From Halalkalicoccus tibetensis (GTDB lineage Archaea > Halobacteriota > Halobacteria > Halobacteriales > Halalkalicoccaceae): 64,000 bases of DNA. Of this stretch, positions 8,801 to 17,249 are shown piece by piece. How positions within the stretch are numbered: position 1 is the stretch's first letter; each line of letters starts with the position of its first letter. The notes under the pieces were generated by a model. The model did not search any database. It was not told the origin of the DNA and was given only the letters and a program-made list of their open reading frames with translations. The stretch spans positions 558,001 to 622,000 of the forward strand of contig NZ_JBBMXV010000003.1 of NCBI RefSeq assembly GCF_037996645.1, given 5' to 3'. A program made the translations under genes and the position numbers.

Positions 8801-8801
8801 G

Positions 8802-8843
8802 ATGGCAGCATTCGAGCCAGTCGTCCCACCGCCTCCCTCCTAG
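8802..8843 (+). CDS. Conserved micro-ORF with PVVPPP core (module A)
   Basis: A 13-codon frame starts one base after the stop of the coiled-coil gene and encodes MAAFEPVVPPPPS. Copy B has the equivalent frame at 25905-25982 encoding MTVFQPVVPPPLP and more. The match M-x-x-F-(E/Q)-PVVPPP, at the same position relative to the preceding stop, suggests selection on the peptide. In copy A a TAG ends the frame early; reading through it would keep it aligned with copy B. No promoter or ribosome-binding site of its own is visible. It could be a translated peptide or a coincidence of conserved structured DNA. Confidence 0.45.
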   Translation: MAAFEPVVPPPPS

Positions 8844-8890
8844 TCCACTGCCACCGACGCACTACGTATTGTAATTAATATGGCAGTAGC

Positions 8891-8972
8891 GGTGGGTCTA
8901 CCGCCTCGCACCGCATCGCATGTCGTGTGCGAGGCGAGAGCCACCCTGCTCCTCGCTACTTTCACTGAAAGT
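8891..8972 (+). terminator. Conserved 3' hairpin pair (module A)
   Basis: The left arm starting at 8891 pairs with 8928-8945: CGCCTCGCA/TGCGAGGCG forms a 9-bp stem, extended by TCT/AGA and GGTGG/CCACC across a small internal loop. The 17-nt apical loop is nearly the same in copy B. A second small hairpin follows (ACTTTC act GAAAGT, 8958-8972). The segment 8952-8972 is also an imperfect inverted copy (17 of 21) of 8759-8779, in the end of the coiled-coil gene. It may act as a terminator, a 3'-end RNA element or a recombination site. Confidence 0.6.
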
Positions 8973-9530
8973 GAGTCCGGATCCTTTTCTTGGCTTATGC
9001 GATATCGACATTCCGTGGCAAGCCTCCTGATACGTACTCGGGCTCTTGAACCCGCTAACTGTCTTTCCTCTATCGGTGTGCTGAGTAAGTCAGGTTGTAC
9101 TGGGGACGTTTGATACGATTATTGGAGCGAACGTTACGATCCGCTACTCTGGAAGAGTGCCAGTATCCTCATACACCCCTGGATAACTCTGCTTCCCCAT
9201 CCATCGGAGATATAAAAGAACAAATGATATTAGCAAAAGGCAGGAACTCTTCGCCGTCGTATAAATACGATCCACTGGGAAATATTTTTTAGTATCTGTA
9301 TCAGAAGATATATATGTGCAGACGATATAGTTGTGGAAGAGTTACCAATTTAAGGTGATGAGAAATGATTACGAATGGACAAGTATATACGGCCCCATGA
9401 TAATAGCTTGGATAGAATTCGCTGATACACATGTCAAACTATAGCTTGGTGATTGGACTCATACGCTGGATCTCGTCCGTTAGCGGGTCAGCGTTGGGCC
9501 AATGCCTGAAATACCACGGAGGTCGATTCG
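8973..9530. other. Intergenic region before glycan island
   Basis: About 560 bases without a credible gene, becoming AT-rich from about 9210. The segment just before 9531 holds a clear Shine-Dalgarno sequence GGAGGT (9519-9524). No repeat or RNA gene recognised. Confidence 0.5.
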
Positions 9531-10601
9531 ATGTACCGTGATCATTCGATCGGTGTGATCGTCCCTGCTTACAACGAGGAGGGGTTCGTCGGAGATGTCA
9601 TTCATTCGATGCCCGGATTCGTCGACCGCATCTATGCGATCGACGATTGCTCGACCGACGGGACATGGGATGAAATCGAAGAGGCTGCCCAGGAAGATGC
9701 CGAAAGAGGGTCCGACGTCTCGGCTGAGATCGGCGAGGTCGGCACAGTCGCGACTGACGGCGGGTCAGTAGGAGCTCTGAGTCAGCGTGCAACAGTTCAT
9801 AGTTCGGTCGGGCGTGTCGTTCCGATTCAACACCACGAGAATCGTGGTGCAGGTGGAGCGATCAAAACGGGATATCTCGCAGCGCTTCAAGACAAAACTG
9901 ACATCACGGTGACCGTCGACGGCGACGGGCAGATGGATATGAGCCAGATGTCGAAGCTGCTCGACCCGATCGTCGAGGGTGACGCTGACTACGCGAAGGG
10001 CAACCGTCTCCTGTATAAGGAGTATCGGAGTAATATGCCCAAATGGCGTTTCTTCGGGAACTCGATCCTGACGTTCCTGACGAAGATCGCGAGTGGCTAC
10101 TGGAAGACGATGGACCCACAGAACGGATACACCGCCATTTCCCATCGCGCGCTCGACAACGCTGGAGTCGAGAAGATGTACGAGTACTACGGCTACTGTA
10201 ATGATCTCCTGGTGAAGCTGAACGCCAAAGGGATGCGCGTGGCTGACGTCGCGATGCCGGCCGTCTACGGGGAAGAAGAGAGTTCGATCGCCTATCCGGA
10301 GTATATTCGGAAGGTCTCGGGGATGCTCTTGAAGAACTTCCTCTGGAGACTGAAAACCAGATATCTCGTGTTGGACTTCCATCCGCTGGCGTTGTTCTAC
10401 TACTTCGGCGCAGCGACAGTCCTATTTGGACTCGTCGGCGGTGGCTGGTCGGTCTATGCAGGTCTATTCGGCTCCGAGTCGTTCTTCGTTCGAGCGTCGC
10501 TAAGCATGATGATCTTCATGATGGGCAGTATGTTCCTCATGTTTGCGATGATGTTCGATATGCAGGCGAACGAGAGTCGAGAGATACAGGTCCATGAGTA
10601 A
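9531..10601 (+). CDS. Family 2 glycosyltransferase with C-terminal membrane segments
   Basis: A 356-residue GT-A type glycosyltransferase. The N-terminus GVIVPAYNEEGFVGDVI and IDDCSTDGTWDE form the nucleotide-sugar pocket, and VDGDGQMD (near residue 128) is the DxD metal site. PQNGYTAISHRAL resembles dolichyl-phosphate sugar synthases. Two hydrophobic helices at about 285-310 and 320-345 anchor it in the membrane. It probably transfers a sugar from a nucleotide donor to a lipid carrier or glycan on the cytoplasmic face. An acidic insertion at about 55-90 is unusual relative to bacterial members. GGAGGT lies 6 bases before the ATG. It overlaps the next gene by 8 nt, indicating an operon. Confidence 0.88.
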   Translation: MYRDHSIGVIVPAYNEEGFVGDVIHSMPGFVDRIYAIDDCSTDGTWDEIEEAAQEDAERGSDVSAEIGEVGTVATDGGSVGALSQRATVHSSVGRVVPIQHHENRGAGGAIKTGYLAALQDKTDITVTVDGDGQMDMSQMSKLLDPIVEGDADYAKGNRLLYKEYRSNMPKWRFFGNSILTFLTKIASGYWKTMDPQNGYTAISHRALDNAGVEKMYEYYGYCNDLLVKLNAKGMRVADVAMPAVYGEEESSIAYPEYIRKVSGMLLKNFLWRLKTRYLVLDFHPLALFYYFGAATVLFGLVGGGWSVYAGLFGSESFFVRASLSMMIFMMGSMFLMFAMMFDMQANESREIQVHE

Positions 10602-11742
10602 GGGAACTTCTCCGGAGACGCTCGACATCCTCCGTCTCACGAACAGCCTTTATCCCGATAAGATGGGTGGGATTCCCCTCCATACTCACCAGATGTCGAA
10701 ATATCAGGCCAATCTTGGTCACAACGTTACGGTAGCGACCAGCGACAACGGAGATCGGGAACTACCAGCCAAAGAAGAGCGAGCAGGGTACACCATCAGA
10801 CGGTATCGAGAGCTAGTGAGACCCTTAGATAACAGTATCCCACCGAAAATAGTGCCTGATCTCTGGAACGAGATCGAGAACTACGATATCGTTCATGCTC
10901 ACTCCCATCTATATTTCTCTACCAATATCAGCTCCTTCATCTCTACTATCAAAGACACTCCACTCGTCATAACCAATCACGGTTTGTTCTCCCAAACTGC
11001 TCCCGACTGGATACAATCCGTGTTTCTGCCGCTGGTTGCACGCCCCACTCTCAACTCGTCCGATCTCATATTCAGCTATACGGAGAAGTCACGTGAGATG
11101 TTACGAGAGCGTGACATACAAACTCCAGTTGAGATCATTCATAACGGAATCGACTGTGACTACTTCAACCCTGACGTGAAGGAGCAGAACGAGAACCAGA
11201 TCCTGTTCGTTGGACGGTTCAAGAAGGGAAAGGGGGTCGATTATCTCTGCGATGCCCTTCCAGCTATTGTTGCTGAGTACCCGGATGCAACCGTGAAATT
11301 AGCAGGCGGTGGATCACTTCGCGACGAATTCCGTCAACAGTGCCGAAAGGCAGGAATCGCGGACAACGTGGAATTCCTCGGAAAAGTGCCTAACGACGAG
11401 ATGCCCGCTCTATATAACGAGAGTTCCCTGTTGGTGTCTCCGACTCTTACTGAAGCAGCCATCCCTCGAGTCGTCATGGAAGCATGGGCATGCAAGACCC
11501 CTGTCGTTATGACAGACATTCCAGAAGCCGATTCAGACGTGGTGCGCAAAGCGGGACTGGAGGTTCCCATGGAATCCTCCGATGCTATCGCAGAAAACGT
11601 GATTCGCCTTCTGGATGATGATAGCCTGAGAAAAAAGCTCGGAGAACAGGGCCGCGACCTCGTAACGGAGAAATACTCCTGGCAGGAGACCGTCGAACGG
11701 ACTACAGAATCGTACCACGACGTTCTCGAAACCTGCAACTGA
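10594..11742 (+). CDS. Family 4 glycosyltransferase
   Basis: A 382-residue GT-B glycosyltransferase. The N-terminal Rossmann domain begins DILRLTNSLYPDKMGGIPLH, a typical GT4 acceptor-side start. The C-terminal domain has ILFVGRFKKGKGVDYL near residue 208 and SPTLTEAAIPRVVMEAWACK near 288, the latter carrying the EX7E-like donor-binding region. It probably adds a sugar retaining anomeric configuration during surface-glycan assembly. It is co-transcribed with the GT2 gene (8-nt overlap) and convergent with the sulfatase-like gene, only 16 bases away. Confidence 0.88.
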   Translation: MSKGTSPETLDILRLTNSLYPDKMGGIPLHTHQMSKYQANLGHNVTVATSDNGDRELPAKEERAGYTIRRYRELVRPLDNSIPPKIVPDLWNEIENYDIVHAHSHLYFSTNISSFISTIKDTPLVITNHGLFSQTAPDWIQSVFLPLVARPTLNSSDLIFSYTEKSREMLRERDIQTPVEIIHNGIDCDYFNPDVKEQNENQILFVGRFKKGKGVDYLCDALPAIVAEYPDATVKLAGGGSLRDEFRQQCRKAGIADNVEFLGKVPNDEMPALYNESSLLVSPTLTEAAIPRVVMEAWACKTPVVMTDIPEADSDVVRKAGLEVPMESSDAIAENVIRLLDDDSLRKKLGEQGRDLVTEKYSWQETVERTTESYHDVLETCN

Positions 11743-11758
11743 ATCGGCGGATTACCGG

Positions 11759-13207
11759 CTAGAGATAGCCGAGGTCTTCTAACCGTTGTTCGGTTCGTGA
11801 GCCGACGTTACGGTCTTCGCTCTCAGATTTTTCTTCCACGTTTTTGATCGGCTCTGGCATCTGGTCACGCAGTTCAGTAACGACATCCTCGTGGTCTTCT
11901 CTCACATCGTGTCGTTCGTCAGGATCGGTTTGAAGATCGTAAAGGAGCTCCGAACCATCCGACCCGATGATCAGCTTCCAGTCTTGAGTCCGTATCGATG
12001 CCAGGGATCGGTCGTGTGCCCGGACTCTCTCCGAAAGATTGCCGAACCGGTCCTCCAACGTTTCCATGGCTGGCTGTGGCGTCAGATACTCCCCTAGTGT
12101 ATACCCCGATCCTTCTTCTGTAGCGATGTTTCGATCAGACTGAGTCGCATCCAGAGAGGTTTCAATATTACATAGATCAAGCAGGGTGGGATAGAGATCG
12201 CGTAGCTCGACCGACTGCTCGTATTCGCTCCCGGGGTCAAACGCCTCAGGGTATCGGATTATCAGTGGAACATGTAGAAGCGTATCGTGAAGGCTATACT
12301 GGTGATCCATCAGATCATGATCTCCGATATTTTCTCCGTGGTCTCCAGTGATCACGAGAATCGTATCATCGAGAATCCCGACTTCATCGAGTTTTTCATA
12401 GACGCTTTCGATCCGACTATCAAGATACCTGAGCTCGGCAGCATAGAGCGTCTTGAGATCATCGAAATCCCGGTCTGTTAACTCAAGATCACCTGCGAAG
12501 TGATCCCATGCGTCCTGCGGAACGGACCGCATTCTCTCGGTATCTGCCTCGCTCCCGTTGATCTGTTTGATCGCGTTCTCCGGTGGGTCATAGGGGAGAT
12601 GCGGCTCGAGATAGTTCAGAAACGCAAAGAACGATTGAGAGTTATCACGCGATTGTAACCAGCGAAAGAGGCGCTTGTTGGTAAGCCACGCACCGCTGTC
12701 GTAGCGCTTCCGAACGAAGAGCGCGAATAGGGAGTTTATGATCGTTTTTGGTGCATCGATTCGAAGCAACTCGTCTGCGATCGCACGCACTTGATCAGCC
12801 CTCGTATCCTGCTCTTTCGAGATTTGTCCGATATCAGCACCACCATCGACGAGCTGCCAACCCTTCTGGAAGGATTGGAACCCTCGATCGAATCCGAACT
12901 CTGGGCTGATCCAGATGTTATTCGATATCGCGCGGGTTTCGTAGTTCTCTTGTGCGAATACCTCTGCTAACGGCGATACATCCGGGTTGAACTGAGTCGA
13001 GCCAGCGTGAGTGTTGTGATGGGACGAGTACTGACCTGTGAAGATCGATGCGTGCGACGGTAGTGACCATGGGGCCGTGGTAAAGGCATTCTCAAAGGTC
13101 GCTCCCTCGTCCGCGATAGATGCGACCGTTGGCATTACTTCCTCGTTGAGGGCTATATTTGCCCGAGAGGTATCCATTACAATGAATAGTACGTTGGGAC
13201 CGTCCAT
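11759..13207 (-). CDS. Sulfatase / alkaline-phosphatase superfamily protein
   Basis: A 482-residue protein of the sulfatase fold: NVLFIVMDTSRA at the N-terminus (metal-binding Asp), APWSLPSHASIFTG near residue 45, and GDHGENIGDHDLMDHQYSLH near 290 with the second set of metal ligands. The usual Cys/Ser-x-Pro-x-Arg site reads S-L-P-S-H, so Ser is in the formylglycine position and the Arg is replaced. It may be a phosphodiesterase or phosphoglycan hydrolase/transferase rather than a true sulfatase. No signal peptide is apparent. It is last in a minus-strand series with 14976-16181 and 13267-14979, in the glycan island. Confidence 0.85.
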   Translation of the reverse strand: MDGPNVLFIVMDTSRANIALNEEVMPTVASIADEGATFENAFTTAPWSLPSHASIFTGQYSSHHNTHAGSTQFNPDVSPLAEVFAQENYETRAISNNIWISPEFGFDRGFQSFQKGWQLVDGGADIGQISKEQDTRADQVRAIADELLRIDAPKTIINSLFALFVRKRYDSGAWLTNKRLFRWLQSRDNSQSFFAFLNYLEPHLPYDPPENAIKQINGSEADTERMRSVPQDAWDHFAGDLELTDRDFDDLKTLYAAELRYLDSRIESVYEKLDEVGILDDTILVITGDHGENIGDHDLMDHQYSLHDTLLHVPLIIRYPEAFDPGSEYEQSVELRDLYPTLLDLCNIETSLDATQSDRNIATEEGSGYTLGEYLTPQPAMETLEDRFGNLSERVRAHDRSLASIRTQDWKLIIGSDGSELLYDLQTDPDERHDVREDHEDVVTELRDQMPEPIKNVEEKSESEDRNVGSRTEQRLEDLGYL

Positions 13208-13266
13208 ATCTTGAATTTATTATCAAATACTATAAATCTTGTCTGTTGCGATATTTCCTATAACCA

Positions 13267-14979
13267 TTAGGAGGGGCTGTGGTACGTGGATACTGCTCCG
13301 TTATCGTATACAGTGTGGTACTCCTGGGGGAGTTCATTACTTGGCTCCCATGTCAAGCGCCATCTATCTTCTAAACCGAGGTACACATCTACGTTATGGC
13401 GATAAACAACAACCCCATGTTCTGTAGGCTCTATTTCGGCATTATATAATGGATCTTCAGTCGTTCGTGATGTCCTTTCAAAATTGCCACAACTAGTGAA
13501 TGCTGCATATTCTTGATCAACATAGACTTCCTCCTCATTGTACGTACACATCGTCTCGGCACTTTGGACCTCCGGCTCATCTAAGTAGTAACGGGGTGTA
13601 TTGGGATAGTCAGCAGCTGCTGATGCTACAAAGACCTGAGAGACAACTAATAGAACTAACAAGGCGAAAATTATGTGTGAATACGAGTGAGCAGTATCTA
13701 CCTCATAACGTGAGTATACTACGTGGAGTAATCCAACAATTAACGCTATAAATATCGGTTCACCCAAGAGCAGAGGCCGTGTTGGGTTCATTGCTCCAAC
13801 GGCAACCTGTCCAAAAGCAATCAAAATAACGCATATTGAGGCAGAAGATAATATTATATGTATTTTACTTCGATGCTTAGTGTCTCTCTCAAATAAGTAG
13901 ATTGCTGCCCATCCTGCTCCACTAGCTAATAAGAGTATTATGGCATGAATTCGCTCAAAATAGAGCGCATATTCAATGGGATACTGATAGAGTTCTGCCA
14001 GCAAGCCAGGCCGAGCAGGTACCGCAGCTGTTGGTTCTACTGTTGTAGTTGTGCCAGATGGTTCTGTAAGACCGATCACAAATTCGTTGACTCTCAGGAC
14101 TATTTGATCAAGCAACAATCTAGCGTATAACCATTGTGCAACCGTTATTGCTGAAATAAGTATCAATATTCCAAACACTTGATTCACTGGATTTACCTGG
14201 TCAACTTGATTCCAAGCAAGTCGATCCGTATAATGTAGTATTAGAAGAATACCGCCAACTGCTACTATGATAGGCAACGGAAGTTTATGCGTAAATGCAA
14301 TAGAAATGACCAGTAATATGAGGAGTGCATAAAATCGCTTTGTGGCCGATCGAATATGCCACCCAAGAACTAATAGAAACAGCCACCAAAAGATGGACGC
14401 GTGTGTTTGTGCGATAGGCCAATATGTACGCCTCACTGCTTCAGTCGTTACAACTCCGAGAATTCCGGCTAGTGCCAGCAAACGTATGTTTTCTACACCG
14501 ATGAGTCTAGTCATCAAAACAGCGACTAGTGGTGCTATAATTCCTATAATAATAGCGTATATCTTGAGACTTTCTGATGGCTCAATACCCAAAAGAATAG
14601 AAGCTATTGCCCCAAGAAGATAATGTAACGGAGCATCGGCATAAAATCCAGAACTGATCGCCTCAGTAGTTCCTGCCTCAATTAGATCTTCTATCCAAAT
14701 GATATTCGAATTAGGATCATCACCAATAGCAGATGCTGGTATCTCCATAGAGACGAGTCTAAACCCAACTGAAAGGAGAATCGCACTACCAAGAATTGAG
14801 TAGAGGTCCTTTATATAATTCGTAGCAATTATCAGAGTAACAGCACCTAAAAAGAAAAATATGAGTAAACCAGGATAGATTTGTCCTGTTTGATGGCTTG
14901 AAAGGACCATACCAGTAATACCTAGCAATGCAACTGAGACCAGAAATCGGGGATCAGATAGAACTTTTTCTGAATTCAT
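13267..14979 (-). CDS. Multi-span membrane protein of glycan cluster
   Basis: A 570-residue integral membrane protein with about a dozen hydrophobic segments (first FLVSVALLGITGMVL near residue 12) and a soluble C-terminal tail of about 110 residues. An acidic loop after the second to fourth segments (SNIIWIEDLIEAG) and the YADAPLHYLLGAIASILLGI region recall GT-C enzymes, which transfer sugars from polyprenyl-phosphate donors, or related polymerases. I cannot assign it to a named family. It overlaps the upstream GT4 gene by ATGA, so the two are translationally coupled. The gene is distinctly AT-rich, unlike the flanking GT2/GT4 pair. Confidence 0.75.
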   Translation of the reverse strand: MNSEKVLSDPRFLVSVALLGITGMVLSSHQTGQIYPGLLIFFFLGAVTLIIATNYIKDLYSILGSAILLSVGFRLVSMEIPASAIGDDPNSNIIWIEDLIEAGTTEAISSGFYADAPLHYLLGAIASILLGIEPSESLKIYAIIIGIIAPLVAVLMTRLIGVENIRLLALAGILGVVTTEAVRRTYWPIAQTHASIFWWLFLLVLGWHIRSATKRFYALLILLVISIAFTHKLPLPIIVAVGGILLILHYTDRLAWNQVDQVNPVNQVFGILILISAITVAQWLYARLLLDQIVLRVNEFVIGLTEPSGTTTTVEPTAAVPARPGLLAELYQYPIEYALYFERIHAIILLLASGAGWAAIYLFERDTKHRSKIHIILSSASICVILIAFGQVAVGAMNPTRPLLLGEPIFIALIVGLLHVVYSRYEVDTAHSYSHIIFALLVLLVVSQVFVASAAADYPNTPRYYLDEPEVQSAETMCTYNEEEVYVDQEYAAFTSCGNFERTSRTTEDPLYNAEIEPTEHGVVVYRHNVDVYLGLEDRWRLTWEPSNELPQEYHTVYDNGAVSTYHSPS

Positions 14980-16181
14980 TTTATCTCATTATTTAACAGA
15001 CCAGATAGCTGTTCGGTAGCGCTTTGCCGAGTATATTGCTGACGCATTTTTTGGGTGCCTAATGTTTTTGGGCCGTTGTTTACGAAGAATTTGAGTATAG
15101 ATTCTATCTCATCTATATTCTCATGACTGGTCCGAAATGCAAACTCAAATGGCTTGAGGATTTGATCGAGTTCACCGCCTTTGGGTCCCAACGCAAGTAT
15201 GGGTGTATCACACGCAATATAGTCAAATGTTTTCTGTGGAACATGTGTCGGATCGTCTTTTCTAGTTACCACTAATCCTACATCGGAGTTATATATCTCT
15301 TTGACAATCTCCTCAAAATCTGCATACCCTCTCATGGTGATTGTATCTGATAAATCCAACTCTCTTGATCTATTATAAAACTTTCTAGTAAGTTCATTTT
15401 CTTCATTACCATAATGAATTAATCTTATATCAACATCATTATTAAGTCGATGATATGCCTGTAAGAATCCTTCCATGTTATCTCTGAACTTGCCTGGATA
15501 AATGAGGTTTATATCAGCCTCTTTTTCTGATTTACTATAATCAATGTCGTAGTCATCTGGATCATACCCATTTGGTATAGATACAAACTTATCAGAATAT
15601 TCAGGATATTCCTTTTGATATTGATCCTTCATCTCTCTTGTTGCTGTAGTTATTTTACTAGATTTTCTAATAGATATGTATTCCATCGCACGATTAAAAT
15701 ATGACCAGGGCGGATTTGATACAGATTTGCTACTATTAAATATACTTTTGCTTATATACCATGGATCTCTGAGATCAAAAATATATGGGATTTCAAGACG
15801 GTCTGAAAGTAAAGATACAGCAGGCAAGGTATAGAATGGTGGGGCTGTATGAAAAATAATATCTATGTCATTCTCTCTTACAATCTGGGGTAGGCATTTT
15901 AAAAGAGGAGGAATCCGGCGGAGGTCCCCTAGTGATTTATTTAGAGATGGCGCTAATACGTCAACATAGAATCTCTTCTTAGGAATATTTGCGATAGATG
16001 AGTACTGTGTCTCATCAATATCTGATGGTAGTAGCTGATTTTGCCTTTTTTGAGGGAGAGAAATGACATAAGGATCCCATCCATAGTTTGGAAGATATTT
16101 AACAAATTTTGCTGCTCGAAATGCACCTATTCCTCCCCCTGGCGGGAAATAACGGGTGATAATAAGTACGTTCTTTCTCAT
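14976..16181 (-). CDS. Family 4 glycosyltransferase (AT-rich)
   Basis: A 401-residue GT-B protein. The start VLIITRYFPPGGGIGAFRAA is a classic GT4 N-terminus with a glycine loop for acceptor and nucleotide binding. The C-terminal half has DINLIYPGKF and a FDYIACDTPILALGPKGGEL segment near residue 325 that corresponds to the donor site. It probably extends a lipid-linked or surface glycan. Its codon use is strongly A/T-biased compared with the GT4 at 10594, a sign of separate origin. It is the first gene of a minus-strand run (ATGA overlap with 13267-14979) and divergent from the GT2 at 16300. Confidence 0.87.
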   Translation of the reverse strand: MRKNVLIITRYFPPGGGIGAFRAAKFVKYLPNYGWDPYVISLPQKRQNQLLPSDIDETQYSSIANIPKKRFYVDVLAPSLNKSLGDLRRIPPLLKCLPQIVRENDIDIIFHTAPPFYTLPAVSLLSDRLEIPYIFDLRDPWYISKSIFNSSKSVSNPPWSYFNRAMEYISIRKSSKITTATREMKDQYQKEYPEYSDKFVSIPNGYDPDDYDIDYSKSEKEADINLIYPGKFRDNMEGFLQAYHRLNNDVDIRLIHYGNEENELTRKFYNRSRELDLSDTITMRGYADFEEIVKEIYNSDVGLVVTRKDDPTHVPQKTFDYIACDTPILALGPKGGELDQILKPFEFAFRTSHENIDEIESILKFFVNNGPKTLGTQKMRQQYTRQSATEQLSGLLNNEIK

Positions 16182-16299
16182 TGAATCAACAGAGATACTC
16201 GATTCACATCAATATTTCTATAGTAGGATAGTATAGGGGAAAACTGAATTTGATCGGCAGTTATATTATACACACTACCTCTATACCTCATTAAGAGCT

Positions 16300-17169
16300 A
16301 TGGTAAGTGTCTCAGTTATTGTCCCTTGTTATAATTCAGAAGGAACACTATCTGAATGCTTAGAATCTCTTGTTAATCAATCATATGATGATATCAATCA
16401 GATAATCGTCGTTGATAACGGATCTACTGATAATTCGAAGACCATAGCAAATAGTTACCCAGTCAATACCTTCGATTATACTGCAATTCAGGGGTCATAT
16501 GCCGCTAGAAATTTCGGGATAAAGCAAACAAACTCAGAATTGATTGCTTTTACCGATGCGGATTGTACTCCTCATCATGACTGGATCGCCCAGCTCGTTT
16601 CGTGTTATCAGTCTTCATCTGCTGATTTGGTCGGAGGAAGCGTTGATTTTAACTTTTCAACTAATTCTACCTTTGAGATTCATGACGCAACAACTAGTAT
16701 GAATAACAAGAGACTCGTTAAAGAACGTGGTTCTAGTGTAACTGCTAATCTCTTAGTGCGTGCGTCGATATTCGAAGATATTGGGCTGTTTCCAGCAGAT
16801 TTGAGATCCGGTGGAGATGTAAAATGGACCCGATCTGCCGTAAGAAGTGGATACGAGATCACTTATTGTGAAACTGCTACTATAAAACATCCTACAAGAA
16901 ACAGCATCGAACTCTTTAAAAAATACTATCGCCTTGGCTATGGCGAAGGACAAAAAATTAAAAATAGTGGTAATATAACTATATTGAAAAGAATCTCTAT
17001 TTCTCTTCTGCCCCGACCATTTAGCTATATTAGAAGAGACCTCAATTTTAATAATATGTCAGCAAGCAGACTTACTCTTCTCCAACTATTTTTTGTAGGA
17101 TGGATCTGCAGAATGATTCAGGGATATGGAAAAATAAATGGAATCAAGTCTAAAGTTGAAAGCAATTAA
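16300..17169 (+). CDS. Family 2 glycosyltransferase (AT-rich)
   Basis: A 289-residue GT-A glycosyltransferase: VSVIVPCYNSEGTLSECLES at the N-terminus, VVDNGSTDNSK near 45, and the metal-binding FTDADCTP near 88. The short C-terminal part is basic and amphipathic, so membrane association is peripheral. It resembles rhamnosyl/galactosyl-type GT2 enzymes of polysaccharide clusters; the sugar cannot be deduced. A TATA-like ATTATAC sits about 30-35 bases before the ATG at 16300, so the start is probably close to leaderless. It is the first gene of a plus-strand series running to the flippase. Confidence 0.87.
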   Translation: MVSVSVIVPCYNSEGTLSECLESLVNQSYDDINQIIVVDNGSTDNSKTIANSYPVNTFDYTAIQGSYAARNFGIKQTNSELIAFTDADCTPHHDWIAQLVSCYQSSSADLVGGSVDFNFSTNSTFEIHDATTSMNNKRLVKERGSSVTANLLVRASIFEDIGLFPADLRSGGDVKWTRSAVRSGYEITYCETATIKHPTRNSIELFKKYYRLGYGEGQKIKNSGNITILKRISISLLPRPFSYIRRDLNFNNMSASRLTLLQLFFVGWICRMIQGYGKINGIKSKVESN

Positions 17170-17249
17170 AATATATAACATAACATACGGGTAATTGAAT
17201 GCTGTCCGTTTTCAATGGAATTATGGTGGCTGGATACGAGTAGCTTCTT

